From the NCBI GenBank assembly GCA_964344765.1, contig CAYFOM010000009.1, forward strand, positions 53,321 through 117,320: a stretch of DNA of 64,000 nucleotides, read 5' to 3'. A model generated the notes under the pieces. That model was not told the DNA's origin. It was given only the letters and a program-made list of their open reading frames with translations, and ran no database searches. Below are positions 24,663-33,279 of this stretch, piece by piece. The translations under genes and the position numbers were made by a program. Positions within the stretch are counted from its first letter, which is position 1; every line of letters begins with the position of its first letter. The stretch is from JACNIZ01 sp964344765. Its GTDB lineage: Bacteria > Planctomycetota > UBA1135.

Positions 24663-25289
24663 ATGAATTCCGATCAAGGATTCGAGATTGAAGCCACGCT
24701 CAAAGCGCCGGACTGGTCGCAGCTGACCCAGCTGCCCGCCGCGCTCGAGGCGTTGGGCGCCTATGTTTCGGATTCGGAGGAGCTGCAGTTCGCCGACCAC
24801 TACCTCGACACTGCCGACCTGCACCTGCTGCGCGCCGGCTGGGCGCTGCGCTGGCGCAACTACTCCAGCCGCTCGGTGCTGACCCTCAAAGCGCTGCGCA
24901 AACCAGTCGACGGGATTTCGGTGCGCGAGGAAATCGAAGAGGAAATCAGCGGCACGCTGGAAGACGGCTTGCCGGTCGAAGTACTCGGCGGCCGCGTCAA
25001 AGAAATCGTTCAGCGCTCGGATTTGCAGCTGCTGTTTTCGCTCGAGCAAAGCCGCAGCGTGCGCAACGCGGTGTTTTCCACCGGCTTGAAGCTGGAAGTC
25101 AGCTGCGACCAAATCCGCTGGTCGGGACCGGCGGCTCAGGACGAGGAATTCGTCGCCGAGCTCGAAGTCAAAGAAGGCACCGAACAGCAGCTCAGCTCCT
25201 TGCTGGCGCGGTTGCTGGAATCGCTGGATTGGGAGACGTCGACCCAATCGAAATTTGAGCGCGGAATGGAAGTCGCGGGTTTGGCTTAA
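24663..25289 (+). CDS. CYTH domain protein
   Basis: A 208-residue CYTH (CyaB/thiamine triphosphatase) tunnel-fold protein. Conserved stretches include FEIEATL at the N-terminus, YLDTADLHLLRAGWALRWRN, LTLKALR and VREEIEEEI. These give the alternating charged residues that line the tunnel and bind metal and triphosphate. The family motif ExExK appears as E8-x-E10-x-T12, so the first Lys is missing. Reactions in the family are hydrolysis of inorganic triphosphate or thiamine triphosphate, or cyclic AMP synthesis; triphosphatase activity is the usual finding for stand-alone bacterial members. It starts 10 bases after the glycosidase gene but is probably functionally unrelated. Confidence 0.85.
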   Translation: MNSDQGFEIEATLKAPDWSQLTQLPAALEALGAYVSDSEELQFADHYLDTADLHLLRAGWALRWRNYSSRSVLTLKALRKPVDGISVREEIEEEISGTLEDGLPVEVLGGRVKEIVQRSDLQLLFSLEQSRSVRNAVFSTGLKLEVSCDQIRWSGPAAQDEEFVAELEVKEGTEQQLSSLLARLLESLDWETSTQSKFERGMEVAGLA

Positions 25290-25324
25290 CATGCGTCCGC
25301 TGGATTGGTGCACCGCCGCTGAAG

Positions 25325-25852
25325 TTAGCGGATGTACTGCGCCATGCCTTCCGGCAGCATGGTGTGTCCCAGTGCGCGATAGCCGTCTTGCCAAGCGTTG
25401 CCGGACATTGGTTCGGCGCGGATGGACTGCTGAATAAAGTGCATGCCGACACGCGGCTGCTTGAGCTCGCGGGTGTAAAGATCCCAACCGAGGAAGCGCT
25501 GGCTGCGTGCGTATTCGGGGTGGTCTTTGGGCACCGAGCGCAGCAACGCAATCGAAGGTTCGATGTCGCCGCGGTCAGCAAGTTCGCGGCCGAGACGGTA
25601 TGGGTCGCGGTCGTCGGGATCCGCGCTGGCGTCGACGGGCTGCAGGGTTTCGTCTTGGGCAAGACCGGCTTCGAGAATGTCACCTAAGGTTTCCACGCTG
25701 CCGTCCGGGAGGTGAATCTCCAATGTCGACTCCGGAAGCGGCGGCGGATCTTCGCTCAAGCCAACGCTCAGCGTGATCGAGATCCCTAAAAAGATGAGAA
25801 TGAATATGCCCAGCCGGGGCAGCAGGCGACGGGGGTGAAGCTTCGACGGCAT
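25325..25852 (-). CDS. Membrane-anchored TPR-like protein
   Basis: This 175-residue protein starts with a basic N-terminus and one membrane helix (LLPRLGIFILIFLGISITLS, about residues 9-28). A short proline-rich linker and then helical tetratricopeptide-like sequence follow (DPYRLGRELADRGDIEPSIALL and YARSQRFLGWDLYTREL). I use ATG 25852 rather than the longer ORF start at 25921, because the extra 23 residues lack a helix and crowd the divergent gene. It is convergent with the CYTH gene (35-base gap) and divergent from the 890-residue gene, with 102 bases between starts. Function unknown; TPR suggests a protein-binding role on the outer face of the inner membrane. Confidence 0.75.
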   Translation of the reverse strand: MPSKLHPRRLLPRLGIFILIFLGISITLSVGLSEDPPPLPESTLEIHLPDGSVETLGDILEAGLAQDETLQPVDASADPDDRDPYRLGRELADRGDIEPSIALLRSVPKDHPEYARSQRFLGWDLYTRELKQPRVGMHFIQQSIRAEPMSGNAWQDGYRALGHTMLPEGMAQYIR

Positions 25853-25954
25853 ACGAACGGATTGGGCTTGGGATGGTTGGATTTTCACCCAAAACCGAGG
25901 CCATCGCAAGCGGATTGGCAAGCGCGGGCAAAACCCTCTGCTAGGATCAGCAGC

Positions 25955-28627
25955 ATGCTGACTGGTCTTTTGCTCATTCTTAGTTCTGCCCCCCTCCTAG
26001 AAGCAGCATTCTCCCCCGCTCCCCCCGCCGCCGAGCACCTAAGCGCCGCAGTTTTCGCGACGCCGCCGCCGCAAGAGGCCGAGCAAAAATCCGACGAGTT
26101 TTCGTCGGCCGAAGCCGGTTTCAAAATCAAGCTGCCGACCGGCGATTGGGCAATGAATTCCGCGCCGGGCGAGCACGGCATTTCGGCGTTGGCCATGGGC
26201 CCACCGGCGTTGGGTGGATTGGTTCAACTGTCGGTGCAAATCTCGACCAGCACCGCAACCGACCTCGCCGGCATGGCCAAAGCGCGCGATGAGTTGATGA
26301 AGCAGGTCGAGAACATCGATGGCGTCGGCGATTGCGTGGCGATTGAAATGGACATCGCCGGCATGAAGGTGCCGGGATTGGAATTGCAGCAGTTTGCACA
26401 GGGGCAGATGTTCTTCGTGCGGCAGGCGTATTTGCTTTCGCAGGGTTTGCAATACAAGTTTCAAATGCACGCACCGAAGGATCAGTTTGCTGACCATGAA
26501 AAAAACTTCCTCGCTGCGCTGGCTAGTTTCGAAGTCATTCCGCTCGGCGGCGAAGCGGTAAAGCAAGCCAAGCTACGCGAGTTGGCGAATCGTTGCGGCA
26601 GTGAAGTCAAGATTTATGAAGAGTGGGATCAAGTTTCGGCAGCAGCGAAAAAGGATCAGCAGTTGATTTTGGTTTCGGTGCAGGCGATCCCTGGGTTTGA
26701 AATCGCCGATCAGGTCAAGCGCGGTGTACTGATGGATGCCGACATCGTGCGAATGGTCAATCACCGCTTCAAAGTGCTGCAATGGCGCCGCGGCATGGGC
26801 GCACCATTCGAAGCTCAAGACCGCTTCGGCATGGGCCCGAATACTTTTGGCACCGGAATGTTGGTGGTCACGCCAAGCGGCGACGTCGTCCGCCAGATTT
26901 ACTTGTTGGAAGCATCCGCCGTTTACGACGTGTTGATTGACGTATTGCGCGGTCATCCGCAAATCCCAGCGCCAAAGCCAGCCGCCGACGCCGACCGGTG
27001 GCACACCATTGAGTTTTTGCTACGCAGCGGCCAGGTGGATGCGGCAAAGACCATGCTAGATGAAAAATCCGGCGACGAGATTGATCCGGATGAATGGTGG
27101 CTGCATTTTGAATATCACCGTTTGTTGCGCCAGTCTACGCAGGCAGGTCGCGCGTTAATGAATGCAAATCATTTGGGACCGGAGCGGACCGAGCCGGTAT
27201 CGGATGCGCGGATTTATATGGACCAGATCAATTTATTCGTCGCTACCGGAGAGTACGCCTTGGCGGACGAGCACATTGGCCAACTCCTGAAGTGGAAGGA
27301 AGCTCCGGAAGGATTGCGTCGCTCATTACCAGACGACATTCACGCCGAGGCACTATTGGTCCAAGGTGCCTTGCAATTACAGGCGAAGAGCCGTGAAGGT
27401 TGTGAAGCAAATTGGTTGCTACTCACCGAAAAGTTCCCCGACTCGCGCTGGGCATGGTTGGTCGCGGCGGCGATGACCGGACCGGGCTGGGGCCTGGACG
27501 TATGGCCGGACTTACGCTGGCCGGAGCCCGGAGACCGTCGCTATGCGCTCATGCCTAAGACCGCCCCCGATAGCGCTAAAGCTTCCATGGCGGACATGAT
27601 CGACGGCGCTGCCGATTTCTTACTCAACTCGCAGCAACTGGACGGGAGTTGGACGGCAGTGACCAGCTACAGCGACCGCAAAAAACTGGCCGACGATTTT
27701 GAATTGGCTGCTACCGCAATCGCCGGTCGCGCGATGTTGCGCATGGAAAATCGTCCGCGCGCGCAACGGGCTGCAGAACGTGCGGCGCAATGGTTGATCA
27801 ACCAGCGCGAGGTTTTGAACAATGAAGATGCTCCGCCGGTGGTGTTTATGGATTACGCGGTTTGGAGTCGCGCTTATTGCGTGTTCTTCCTCAGTGAATG
27901 CTTGGAGCGCGGGGTCGGCGATGCCGAAGCCGTGCGCGCCGAAATCAAAAACTGCTTGCAGGATTTGGCCGACCGCCAGCAGCAAAACGGCGGCTGGAGT
28001 TACTACCTGAGCACTCAGGTCGGCGGGCAAGCGGCGCCGCAGTCGATCAGCTTCACGTCGGCAACGGTGGTGATGGCTTGGGAAAAGGCTGTGGAAGCGG
28101 GCGTCGAAATTGATGGCGACATTCTCGACCGCGGATTGGCTTGCATGGAAGCGCTGCGCAGTGACGAAGGCACTTTTGCTTACTTCCTCAATGGCGCCGA
28201 TATCGAGACCGCTACGCCGGCGAGCATGGGGATTGAAGGATCGGCGGCTCGCGGACCGGTTTGCTCGCTGTCGCTGATTCGCGGTGGCCGGGAGAGTTGG
28301 GAAGAAATGGTTCCGCGCATGGAGATGTACGTCGACAAGTTGGCGGTATTCGGCAAGGAGCATCACAAGGCGTTGATGCACGCCGGTCCGAATGCGCAGG
28401 GTTCGCATTATTTGCTTTACGATTACAGCACCGGTGCCGAAGCGTTGCGCCAGGGTTGGAGCGAGCTGCCGAAGGATTTGCGCAAGAAGATGCACAAAAC
28501 CATTTTGCGCGAACTGCGCCGTTGCTTGAATGACGACGGCTCTTTCGTTGACAACCCACTGATGGGTACGGATACTTGTACAGGTCTGGCGCTGACCGCG
28601 CTTTTAGATTTAAATGCTATGAAGTAG
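25955..28627 (+). CDS. Exported multidomain protein: DcrB/PsbP-like, thioredoxin-like, terpenoid-toroid repeats
   Basis: From ATG 25955 this is an 890-residue protein with a signal peptide (MLTGLLLILSSAPLLEAAF); the 40 residues available from an upstream start look non-coding. About residues 55-205 resemble a DcrB/PsbP-type domain (AGFKIKLPTGDWAMN to HEKNFLAALASFEVI). About 215-340 look like a thioredoxin-fold domain without a CxxC pair (DQQLILVSVQAIPGFEIADQ). A helical, TPR-like part follows. The last 350 residues have prenyltransferase/squalene-oxidase toroid repeats (ADFLLNSQQLDGSWTAV, LADRQQQNGGWSYY, GLACMEALRSDEGTFAYF). Catalytic DxDD or DCTAE motifs of real cyclases are absent, so a binding or structural role is more likely. 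The toroid part is common in Planctomycetes proteins of unknown function. Confidence 0.8.
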   Translation: MLTGLLLILSSAPLLEAAFSPAPPAAEHLSAAVFATPPPQEAEQKSDEFSSAEAGFKIKLPTGDWAMNSAPGEHGISALAMGPPALGGLVQLSVQISTSTATDLAGMAKARDELMKQVENIDGVGDCVAIEMDIAGMKVPGLELQQFAQGQMFFVRQAYLLSQGLQYKFQMHAPKDQFADHEKNFLAALASFEVIPLGGEAVKQAKLRELANRCGSEVKIYEEWDQVSAAAKKDQQLILVSVQAIPGFEIADQVKRGVLMDADIVRMVNHRFKVLQWRRGMGAPFEAQDRFGMGPNTFGTGMLVVTPSGDVVRQIYLLEASAVYDVLIDVLRGHPQIPAPKPAADADRWHTIEFLLRSGQVDAAKTMLDEKSGDEIDPDEWWLHFEYHRLLRQSTQAGRALMNANHLGPERTEPVSDARIYMDQINLFVATGEYALADEHIGQLLKWKEAPEGLRRSLPDDIHAEALLVQGALQLQAKSREGCEANWLLLTEKFPDSRWAWLVAAAMTGPGWGLDVWPDLRWPEPGDRRYALMPKTAPDSAKASMADMIDGAADFLLNSQQLDGSWTAVTSYSDRKKLADDFELAATAIAGRAMLRMENRPRAQRAAERAAQWLINQREVLNNEDAPPVVFMDYAVWSRAYCVFFLSECLERGVGDAEAVRAEIKNCLQDLADRQQQNGGWSYYLSTQVGGQAAPQSISFTSATVVMAWEKAVEAGVEIDGDILDRGLACMEALRSDEGTFAYFLNGADIETATPASMGIEGSAARGPVCSLSLIRGGRESWEEMVPRMEMYVDKLAVFGKEHHKALMHAGPNAQGSHYLLYDYSTGAEALRQGWSELPKDLRKKMHKTILRELRRCLNDDGSFVDNPLMGTDTCTGLALTALLDLNAMK

Positions 28628-28636
28628 TCGAAAGAC

Positions 28637-29227
28637 TTGAGTCATGTGAGTGAAGAAAGCGACCTGTTATCGCGCATGGAGCAACGCCTCCTGGAAAGGG
28701 AGGAGCAGTATTCGTCATGGCTGGATTCCACAATTGACGGCGGCGAGCCAGACTCGCCGAGGTTTAGTAGTGGGCCGTCGGAAGAAGCCAAGGTGCAAAT
28801 CCTTGAGTTAGAGGAGCTCTATGCGCTGGCCGAAGTCCCAGTCAAGGAGTGTCGAGCCTTGCGGGCCAAGCTGTGGCGAGCTTGGCCGCTTTTTATACTT
28901 TTCGAAGTACTGTTTTTTTGGACCAGAGGGAATCCGCTCAATTGGAAAGCCGAGCAGCTGGAAAAAGAAGGCAAGCTCATTCGCCGCCAAATCACCAGAT
29001 TCCGCAACCGATTGGATGAGTTCAACGGTCGTAACGGCTTCCCGCTAGCCATCTCGAATTTTGTGATGAGCGATATTCCGCTGTACCAAATTCATTTCCA
29101 AAACGTTTTCATTGGCGGCATGCTGAAATATCGCAAGCAATGCTTGGACTCGATTATCGATCTTCAGCGGCAGCAGGAGAAAATTGAGGAGCTGATTTAC
29201 GAATTAAGAGTGGGCAAACAGCAATGA
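28637..29227 (+). CDS. Unrecognised protein with central hydrophobic segment, partner of coiled-coil gene
   Basis: I do not recognise this 196-residue protein. The first 60 residues are acidic and polar. A hydrophobic stretch (WPLFILFEVLFFW, about residues 88-100) may be a short membrane insertion. The rest is charged, helical and probably coiled (KAEQLEKEGKLIRRQITRF and LDSIIDLQRQQEKIEELIYE). The start is uncertain: TTG 28637 gives the form listed, GTG 28646 is possible, and ATG 28676 would remove 13 residues. It follows the previous gene by nine bases and overlaps the next by ATGA. That tight link with the coiled-coil protein makes a two-protein complex likely. Confidence 0.68.
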   Translation: MSHVSEESDLLSRMEQRLLEREEQYSSWLDSTIDGGEPDSPRFSSGPSEEAKVQILELEELYALAEVPVKECRALRAKLWRAWPLFILFEVLFFWTRGNPLNWKAEQLEKEGKLIRRQITRFRNRLDEFNGRNGFPLAISNFVMSDIPLYQIHFQNVFIGGMLKYRKQCLDSIIDLQRQQEKIEELIYELRVGKQQ

Positions 29228-30171
29228 GTTATTCCCTCACCGAAATCAATGACGCGTTGGCGCGAAGCACGGAAGAAGTGCGTGAGGCGCAGACGTTGAC
29301 ATCCAAGTTGGATTCCATTCAGAAGGATCTGCGGCGCTTGCGTCGGCAGGAAAAGAAATTGCGCAGGCAGCTCGAGGCGGAAATTGAAGACGTCGAGAAG
29401 TTGCGCGGCATGAGCTTTAAGAATTTGATTGCGACGGTTTCTGGTCGCAAGAAACACTGGGAGCAAAAGGAGTGGCAGGAGTATTTGGATGCCGACTTCA
29501 AACATGAGCATTGTTTGAAGGCGCTTGAGGATGCCCAATACCAAATCAGCCGAATCCAACAGCAGTTGGACGAGCTGGGCGGCTGGGAGCAGCGACACAA
29601 TGACTTGCAGAGCCAGAAAGAGCAGTATTTGCTCGAGGCAAACGACGAAACCGCGAAAGAACTCCTGCAGATCAATCAAGAGATCGCCGAATGCCGCGCG
29701 GAAAACAAAGAGTTAAACGAAGCGATCCGCGCCGGCAATGATGCGATGAGTGCGCTGCAACTGATGGAACGCGATCTAGGCTCGGCCAGCGGTTGGGGCG
29801 TTTGGGATATGGTCGGCGGCGGCATGATCAGCTCGATGATTAAACATTCATCCATCGATAAAGCGCGCGACAAAGCGCGGCGGGCGCAGAAGGCGTTGGA
29901 TCGGCTCAAAACTGAGTTGGCCGACGTCGGCGGGCGCATGAATGGCGCGATCGAAATCGGCGAGATGATGAGCGTGGTCGATATGTTCTTTGACAACATA
30001 TTCGTCGACTGGATGGTGCAATCGCGCATCGGCGATGCCAAGCGGCGCTGCGACCGCACGATGAAGGAGGTGCGCAAGGTGGTCGGCGAATGCATGAATC
30101 GCAATTCAAAAGTGGCCGAACGCGATGCAGAACTTCAGCGGCGCTATCAAGAGATTCTCAACCGCGCCTAG
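29224..30171 (+). CDS. Conserved coiled-coil protein of unknown function
   Basis: A 315-residue protein made almost entirely of long charged helices. Coiled-coil segments fill about residues 15-65 and 95-180 (for example RRLRRQEKKLRRQLEAEIED). A glycine-rich block follows, WGVWDMVGGGMISSMIKHSS, near 200-220, then more helix. That glycine-rich block is one I associate with a widespread family of uncharacterised bacterial coiled-coil proteins, but I cannot give a name. No signal peptide or clear membrane span is present. The start overlaps the preceding gene stop (ATGA). Possible roles are a cytoskeletal or membrane-associated scaffold; this is speculation. Confidence 0.78.
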   Translation: MSYSLTEINDALARSTEEVREAQTLTSKLDSIQKDLRRLRRQEKKLRRQLEAEIEDVEKLRGMSFKNLIATVSGRKKHWEQKEWQEYLDADFKHEHCLKALEDAQYQISRIQQQLDELGGWEQRHNDLQSQKEQYLLEANDETAKELLQINQEIAECRAENKELNEAIRAGNDAMSALQLMERDLGSASGWGVWDMVGGGMISSMIKHSSIDKARDKARRAQKALDRLKTELADVGGRMNGAIEIGEMMSVVDMFFDNIFVDWMVQSRIGDAKRRCDRTMKEVRKVVGECMNRNSKVAERDAELQRRYQEILNRA

Positions 30172-30223
30172 GAATTCCGGCGCAAGCCTGGACTGATTCG
30201 CATCGGAGTGCAAGCATGGGCAG

Positions 30224-31669
30224 GTGGACCCAGCGCCCTCCATTTGCATCGTCGACGCTCAACTGGAAACCATCGACTGCCGCACGCGGCTGCCGTTCCG
30301 GTTTGGCATTCATACGCTGACCGCCGCGCCCTATGCGACGGCCGTCGTCGAGGTGGAATGTCGTGACGGTTCCGAAACGCAGCGGGTACGTGGCGCGGCG
30401 TCGGATTTGTTGGTGCCGAAGTGGTTTGAGAAAAACCCGAAACTCACGCCCGAACAGGATTCCGCAAACTTGGCGGCCAGCGCAGAGGCGGCTTTTGCCA
30501 TCGGGCGCGAACTCACTGCCGACAGCGTTTTTGGATTGTGGCACTCCCTTTATCAGCTGCGTGTCGCCAGCCAACCGCGCGATCAAGCCGATTTACTGGT
30601 GCGCGGATTCGGCGTTGCGTTGTTGGAACGGGCGATGATGGATGCGGTTTGCCGACTGCGCGGAGTCAGTTTCCATCAGGCGTTGAAGCAGGATTTGTTC
30701 GGTTTCCGTCCCGGCGCGGTGCACGATGAATTGGCAGAGTGGAATTTGGCCGCAGATTTACCCGCGCAGCCGCTGCATCAAATTCAACTGCGCCACACCG
30801 TCGGCTTGTTGGATGCATTGAGCCACGCCGACTTTCATGGCGATCACGATTCCGCCGACGCCCCCACCGCCGACCCGGCCGACGGCTTCCCCACCACGCT
30901 GGAGGACGACGTCCGCGCGTACGGTTTGCAGTGGTTCAAAATCAAAGTCGCTGGTCGTGGCCAAGCCGACGTCGACCGCATGCTCGGCATTGCCGAAGTT
31001 TTGCAAAGCTGCGGCGTGCAGCAACCGCGCTTCACGTTGGATGGCAATGAGCAATTCACCGACATGGCGCAGCTGGCCGACATGCTGACACAGGTACAGC
31101 AAAACCCCCTCGGTGCTGAATTCTTGCGCGGCCTTGCCTTCATCGAGCAGCCGCTCAGCCGCGACCACACCTTTGATCCGCAGCGCAACGCCGCCATCGC
31201 CGACGTCAAAAAGTTCGCGCCGCTGATCATCGACGAAGCCGACTTCGGCACCTGGGCATTTCCCGACGCCATCAACCTTGGCTACGACGGCATTTCGATC
31301 AAAGCTTGCAAAGGCGTATTCCGCGCGCTGTTGAATCGCGGAATTTGCGCCACCCGCAACGCGTCGGCCGACGCCGATTCATCGCCGCTGTTCCAAAGTG
31401 GCGAAGACCTGACCAATCTGCCGGTGCGCGCGCTGCAGCAGGATTTATGCTTGATGGCCAGCCTTGGCATCGAGCACGTTGAGCGTAACGGTCATCATTA
31501 CTTCCGCGGCTTGGATCACCTGCCCGCAACGGAAGCCGAGCAAATCCAACTTGCCCACCCCGACCTTTACCGGCGCGAGCAAAACACTACTGCGCTATCC
31601 ATCAATAATGGATGGTTGAATGTTGAGTCGCTCAACAGCCCCGGCTTCGGTTGCCGCCTCGATCCCTAA
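30224..31669 (+). CDS. Enolase-superfamily enzyme (mandelate racemase/muconate-lactonizing-like)
   Basis: This 481-residue enzyme has the superfamily's catalytic set. KIK at residues 239-241 is the proton-abstracting Lys motif. Metal ligands are D273 (LDGNEQF), E308 (FIEQPL) and the acidic cluster at 337-338 (IIDEADF), with a second-side Lys in SIKACKG. It would form an enolate from a carboxylate substrate, giving racemisation, epimerisation or beta-elimination of water or ammonia. The length exceeds the usual 360-400 because of an insertion around residues 185-225. The start is GTG 30224, since no in-frame ATG is suitably placed. It leads a cluster with an ene-reductase-like enzyme, a transporter and a DUF993 protein, so it is probably catabolic. 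Substrate unknown. Confidence 0.83.
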   Translation: MDPAPSICIVDAQLETIDCRTRLPFRFGIHTLTAAPYATAVVEVECRDGSETQRVRGAASDLLVPKWFEKNPKLTPEQDSANLAASAEAAFAIGRELTADSVFGLWHSLYQLRVASQPRDQADLLVRGFGVALLERAMMDAVCRLRGVSFHQALKQDLFGFRPGAVHDELAEWNLAADLPAQPLHQIQLRHTVGLLDALSHADFHGDHDSADAPTADPADGFPTTLEDDVRAYGLQWFKIKVAGRGQADVDRMLGIAEVLQSCGVQQPRFTLDGNEQFTDMAQLADMLTQVQQNPLGAEFLRGLAFIEQPLSRDHTFDPQRNAAIADVKKFAPLIIDEADFGTWAFPDAINLGYDGISIKACKGVFRALLNRGICATRNASADADSSPLFQSGEDLTNLPVRALQQDLCLMASLGIEHVERNGHHYFRGLDHLPATEAEQIQLAHPDLYRREQNTTALSINNGWLNVESLNSPGFGCRLDP

Positions 31670-31723
31670 ACCTGCCGGCGACCGCCTCCCCAAGCCACCC
31701 CATGGCTCCCCCCAACCACCCCC

Positions 31724-33238
31724 ATGCCCGACTTCAAACTCCCAGCTTCCTTCGCCGACGCCGCCGAGTTCCGTGCGCGTTTGAAGCAAATTGATCCGCA
31801 GTTGGATTGCAGTGATGGACTGACCCTCGAGGTCGGCGACGACGGTTCCGCCGACGCCCCCGCCGAATCTAATCCAATGGCTCAATCCATTCTGGTCGCC
31901 GGCCGTGAGTTGGCGAATCGTTGGGCCATCCACCCGATGGAAGGATGGGACGGCACGGAGGATGGACGCCCAAGCGAAGATACGTTGCGGCGTTGGTATC
32001 ACTTCGGGCTCAGCGGTGCGGCGATGATTTGGGGCGGCGAAGCTTATGCCGTTTGCCCCGAAGGCCGCGCCAATCCGAATCAACTGCACCAAGGAAGTCA
32101 CGACGATCCGGTCGCCAGCTTGAAAGAGCTGCTGGCCGAGTTGCGCCGCGGCCAAGCCGACGCCGGGTTGGAGGCGAAGCAATCGATGGTTGGATTGCAA
32201 CTCACTCATTCCGGTCGCTGGTCGCGGCCAACCACGGACGGGCCGGCACCACGCACGGTTTACCGCAATGATTACCTCGATGATCGCGTCGGTTTAACAA
32301 GCACGGATTCCTCCGCAGCCGACAACGATGCGAATGCCAACCGCGCGTTGTTCCGTGACGACGAACTCGCCGCACTGCCGGCGCTTTATGCTGAAGCCGC
32401 GCGCAATGCGGAGGCTGCTGGATTTGATTTCGTCGACGTCAAATGCTGCCACGGTTACCTGCTGCATGAATGCTTGTCGGCCACCGATCGACCCGGACCC
32501 TACGGCGGCAGTTTTGAAAACCGCACCCGTTTATTCCGCGACATCATCGCTGCAGTGCGTGATGCATGTCCGAGCTTGGCCATCGGCGTGCGCATTTCAC
32601 TGACCGACGACCTCAACGGTGGTTTTGGCGTGCGCGATGATTTCGCAGGCTTGGGCAGCAAAGAGCAGGCGCAACCCACCCCCGCAGACGAATCCACCTT
32701 GGCCGCGCGCTTCGACTGCAACGAACCGTTCGCATTCTTGAAGTTACTACAAGACCTCGGCATCGAACTGGTCAATCAAACTCTGGGCTCACCCTACTAC
32801 TGCCCCTACGTGCAGCGCCCGGCATCGTTCCCGCCGTCCGACGGCAAGCCGGTGGATCGCGACCCGCTGATTTCAGTCGCCGAACATTTGCAGTTGGTGC
32901 GCCAATGCAAGGCTGCATTCCCCGACTTGAAGTTCGTCGGCACCGGCTACACCTACTTGCAGGACTACCTGCCGCACGTCGCCGAGTTTGAGGTCGGCGC
33001 CGGTCACGTCGACTTTGTTGGCATTGGTCGCATGGTGCTGTCGTATCCGCAAATGCCGGCCGACCAACTCGCCGGCAAAACGATGGCGCGCAAGAAGATC
33101 TGCCGTACTTTTTCCGATTGCACCACCGGTCCGCGCAACGGCATGCGCAGTGGTTGCTATCCGCTCGACCCCGAATACCGCGCGCGCCCCGAGGCCAAAA
33201 AGGTGCGCGCTCTGCGCCCGAAGCCGGCGAAGTCGTAA
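31724..33238 (+). CDS. NADH:flavin oxidoreductase, old yellow enzyme family
   Basis: A 504-residue FMN-binding TIM-barrel enzyme. Recognisable blocks are NRWAIHPMEGWDGT near residue 65, MVGLQLTHSGRWSRP with the substrate-site His near 165, the long conserved stretch around HGYLLHECLSATDRPGPYGG (about 245-265) followed by SFENRTRLFRDII, and the C-terminal FVGTGYTYLQDY and HVDFVGIGRMVLSYP flavin-phosphate region. Family members reduce activated C=C bonds or oxidise amines. The extra N-terminal 45 residues are unusual. A 2,4-dienoyl-CoA-reductase-type Fe-S tail is absent. The position between an enolase-superfamily enzyme and a transporter suggests reduction or oxidation of an imported organic acid derivative. 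Confidence 0.9.
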   Translation: MPDFKLPASFADAAEFRARLKQIDPQLDCSDGLTLEVGDDGSADAPAESNPMAQSILVAGRELANRWAIHPMEGWDGTEDGRPSEDTLRRWYHFGLSGAAMIWGGEAYAVCPEGRANPNQLHQGSHDDPVASLKELLAELRRGQADAGLEAKQSMVGLQLTHSGRWSRPTTDGPAPRTVYRNDYLDDRVGLTSTDSSAADNDANANRALFRDDELAALPALYAEAARNAEAAGFDFVDVKCCHGYLLHECLSATDRPGPYGGSFENRTRLFRDIIAAVRDACPSLAIGVRISLTDDLNGGFGVRDDFAGLGSKEQAQPTPADESTLAARFDCNEPFAFLKLLQDLGIELVNQTLGSPYYCPYVQRPASFPPSDGKPVDRDPLISVAEHLQLVRQCKAAFPDLKFVGTGYTYLQDYLPHVAEFEVGAGHVDFVGIGRMVLSYPQMPADQLAGKTMARKKICRTFSDCTTGPRNGMRSGCYPLDPEYRARPEAKKVRALRPKPAKS

Positions 33239-33279
33239 TCACCGCTCATCCTCCGCCCCCCAAAACGCACTCCTAACTC

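Noticed and set aside
24654..25487. A 277-residue minus-strand frame over the CYTH gene.
   Set aside because: It is the mirror of a well-supported CYTH protein and would overlap the 3' end of the TPR-like gene; composition is that of an antisense frame.
27620..28495. A 291-residue minus-strand frame opposite the toroid repeats.
   Set aside because: Antisense to a repeat-containing coding region, with no start signal or motif.
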